DNA of 22,310 nucleotides from WHSW01 sp035296705 (GTDB taxonomy: Bacteria; Actinomycetota; Thermoleophilia; Solirubrobacterales; 70-9). The position numbers and the translations under genes were made by a program. A model generated the notes under the pieces. It was not told where the DNA came from, did no database searches, and worked only from the letters and a program-made list of their open reading frames with translations. Every line of letters begins with the position of its first letter. Positions within the stretch are counted from its first letter, which is position 1. Below, piece after piece: positions 20,701-22,310 of this stretch. The stretch spans positions 1 through 22,310 of the forward strand of contig DATHAL010000014.1 of assembly GCA_035296705.1 (NCBI GenBank), read 5' to 3'.

Positions 20701-22266
20701 CTACCGCCCCTTCCGCATCATCCGCGCACTGACGCGCGCGATTGGGCCGAGGCCCTCGCGAAGTGCCCGCAGGCGGGTGCCGTTGCGCCCGTAGAGGATC
20801 CTGGCGGAGGCGCGCAGGGCGGTGCCGAGGTCGCGGTCATAAGGCTGCCACCACATGTCGCGCGTGTAGCCCGGCTCCCAGGCGACGTGCTTGATGTTCA
20901 CGCACTCATAGAGGCCGAACTTCGAGTGCGAGCGGCCGAGGCCGGACTCCTTCACGCCGCCCCACGAGGTCTGGGCGGCGCCGTGGGAGTAGGAGTGATC
21001 GTTGATCCAGACCATGCCCGACTCGATCCGCCGGGCGATCCGCTCGCCTTTGGCGCGGTCCTTCGTCCACACCGAGGCGCCGAGTCCGAAGTTCGAGTCG
21101 TTGGCGCGCTCAAGCGCCTCGGCCTCGTCCTTGACCACGACCACCGGCGCGACCGGGCCGAAGATCTCCTCCCTCATGATCCGCATCTCGTCCTCGACCC
21201 CGGTGAGCACCGTCGGAGCGATGAAGCGGCCGCTGTAGCCCGGCACCTCGCGCGGTCCGCCGGTGAGCCGGTCGGCGCCGGCGGCGACCGCGTCGTCGAC
21301 GAGCTCGGTCACCTGGTCGGCCTGCTGCGCGGAGACCATCGGGCCGATCTCGGTCTCCCACTCGAGAGGATCGCCGACCGTGAGGCGCTCGGTCTCGCGC
21401 CTCACGCCTTCGAGGAACTCGTCGGCAATCGACTCGACCACGTAGGTGCGCTCGATCCCCGAGCAGGTCTGCCCCGCGTTCGCGAACGCCCCCCAGACGC
21501 ACCCGGAGACGGCGTTGGCGAGGTCCGCGTCGGCGCAGACGATCTGCGGGTCCTTGCCGCCGAGCTCGAGCACCGAGCCCTTCATCCGCTCGGCGCAGAT
21601 CTGCCCGACCTTGCGCCCGACCTCGACCGATCCTGTGAAGAAGATCTTCGCCGTCGACGCCTCGCACAGCGCCTGGCCGATCGCGCCGCCGCCGTGCACG
21701 GTCCGGACGAGCCCGGGCGGCAGGCCGGCGTCGTCGAAGACCTTCTGGATCCGCTCACCGAGCAGCGGCGTGAGGCTGGCGGGCTTCAGAACCACGCCGT
21801 TGCCCGCGACCAGCGCGAGCGCGACCTCGCCGAACGGGATCGACCACGGGTAGTTCCAGGGGGCGATCACGCCGACGACGCCGAGCGGCTCGTAGGAGAA
21901 GAAGCTGCGCTTCGTCTTCAGGAACGCCTGCGGATATGGGATGCGCTCGTCGGCGAGGATCTTCGATCCCTCGGACGCACACCACTTGAGCGCGTCGATC
22001 GTCGGGATCAGCTCCATCACGTAGCTCTCGGTGACCGGCTTGCCTTGCTCGCGCGTGAGCAGGTCGGCGACCTCCTCCATGTCGTCGACGAGCACGTCGG
22101 CGGCGCGGCGCATGTAGCGGGCTCGATCGGCGAGCGTGAGCTGGGCCCAGAACGGCTGCACCTCGGCGACGTCGTCGACCACTCCCTGGACCTCGTCGGG
22201 CTTGATCGTCTCGACCGTGCCGACCGGTTCCCCGGTGGCCGGATTGAAGGACTCGAGCTTCCCCAT
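20701..22266 (-). CDS. NAD(P)-dependent aldehyde dehydrogenase
   Basis: A 521-residue enzyme of the ALDH superfamily that oxidises aldehydes to carboxylic acids. Motifs: PLGVVGVIAPWNYPWSIP with Asn138, KPASLTPL, FTGSVEVGRKVG, general base Glu234 in LELGGKDP and nucleophile Cys268 in FANAGQTCSGIER, then EEIFGPVAPVV and SWGGVKESGLGRSHSKFGL. The substrate is not predictable; succinate-semialdehyde and medium-chain aldehyde enzymes look alike at this level. The last 40 or so residues (from about 480) extend past the usual end and are basic with hydrophobic spacing (TALRASARILYGRNG..., ARMMRKGR), perhaps a membrane-contact or oligomer tail. Start ATG 22266 has only a weak GGG upstream. The remaining 44 bases to the window end show no gene. 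Confidence 0.95.
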   Translation of the reverse strand: MGKLESFNPATGEPVGTVETIKPDEVQGVVDDVAEVQPFWAQLTLADRARYMRRAADVLVDDMEEVADLLTREQGKPVTESYVMELIPTIDALKWCASEGSKILADERIPYPQAFLKTKRSFFSYEPLGVVGVIAPWNYPWSIPFGEVALALVAGNGVVLKPASLTPLLGERIQKVFDDAGLPPGLVRTVHGGGAIGQALCEASTAKIFFTGSVEVGRKVGQICAERMKGSVLELGGKDPQIVCADADLANAVSGCVWGAFANAGQTCSGIERTYVVESIADEFLEGVRRETERLTVGDPLEWETEIGPMVSAQQADQVTELVDDAVAAGADRLTGGPREVPGYSGRFIAPTVLTGVEDEMRIMREEIFGPVAPVVVVKDEAEALERANDSNFGLGASVWTKDRAKGERIARRIESGMVWINDHSYSHGAAQTSWGGVKESGLGRSHSKFGLYECVNIKHVAWEPGYTRDMWWQPYDRDLGTALRASARILYGRNGTRLRALREGLGPIARVSARMMRKGR

Positions 22267-22310
22267 GACCCGGGCCGAGTATGACTGGAACGACCCGTGG
22301 ACGGGACGAG

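Noticed and set aside
1..22310. tRNA, rRNA, CRISPR arrays, insertion sequences and attachment sites
   Set aside because: I looked on both strands and saw no cloverleaf ends, regularly spaced repeats, transposase motifs or flanking inverted/direct repeats that would support any of them.

Overview
The window is about 22.3 kb of very GC-rich bacterial DNA. Its genes are closely packed and many neighbours overlap by 1 to 8 bases. Three things suggest a high-GC actinobacterium, most likely of the class Thermoleophilia (Solirubrobacterales/Gaiellales type): the codon use, a BTAD regulator fused to a YVTN propeller and a solute-binding domain, and a hem operon joined to ccm genes. This placement is inferred from gene content; no rRNA or other marker gene is present. 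I see no insertion sequence, prophage, CRISPR array, tRNA or rRNA, and no gene looks clearly foreign. It reads as ordinary chromosome with several unusual local architectures.

Left part (1-3068). The minus strand carries a membrane-quality module: a TlpA-like thioredoxin, a long NfeD serine protease, and a slipin (stomatin-like SPFH protein) cut by the window edge. NfeD and slipin overlap by one base. A 336-bp non-coding stretch follows. It contains a candidate structured RNA (about 2925-3060) whose two ends pair over 9 bp and which lies just after a -10-like hexamer.

Middle (3069-10378). A superfamily II helicase with an acidic linker inside its core is followed by two small plus-strand genes (VOC-family and DUF1428). 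A strong bidirectional hairpin then faces a small exported, membrane-anchored protein on the minus strand. Divergent from that gene is a 1113-residue protein. It joins a cytoplasmic DNA-binding BTAD regulator, one membrane helix, a seven-repeat YVTN beta-propeller and a peptide-type (family 5) solute-binding domain. It looks like a one-piece transmembrane sensor-regulator and is the most interesting protein here.

Right-middle (10375-13459). On the minus strand are a biotin ligase without a repressor domain, overlapped by a SAM hydrolase (DUF62), and then an aldo/keto reductase. The reductase is divergent from a MerR regulator. Each of those two genes has a TTGAC -35 element, a TAGAGCGC operator half-site and a 19-bp spacer, which is the classic MerR layout.

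Heme block (13468-19576, minus strand). The order of transcription is ccmA, ccmB, ccmC, a 59-residue ccmD-like gene, hemA, hemC, and a fused cobA-hemD. The block links heme export/cytochrome c maturation (system I) to the C5 tetrapyrrole pathway in one apparent operon.

Right end (19627-22266). A murein endopeptidase (peptidase M74-like) and a two-helix general-stress-type membrane protein lie on the plus strand. They converge on an aldehyde dehydrogenase with a basic C-terminal tail on the minus strand.
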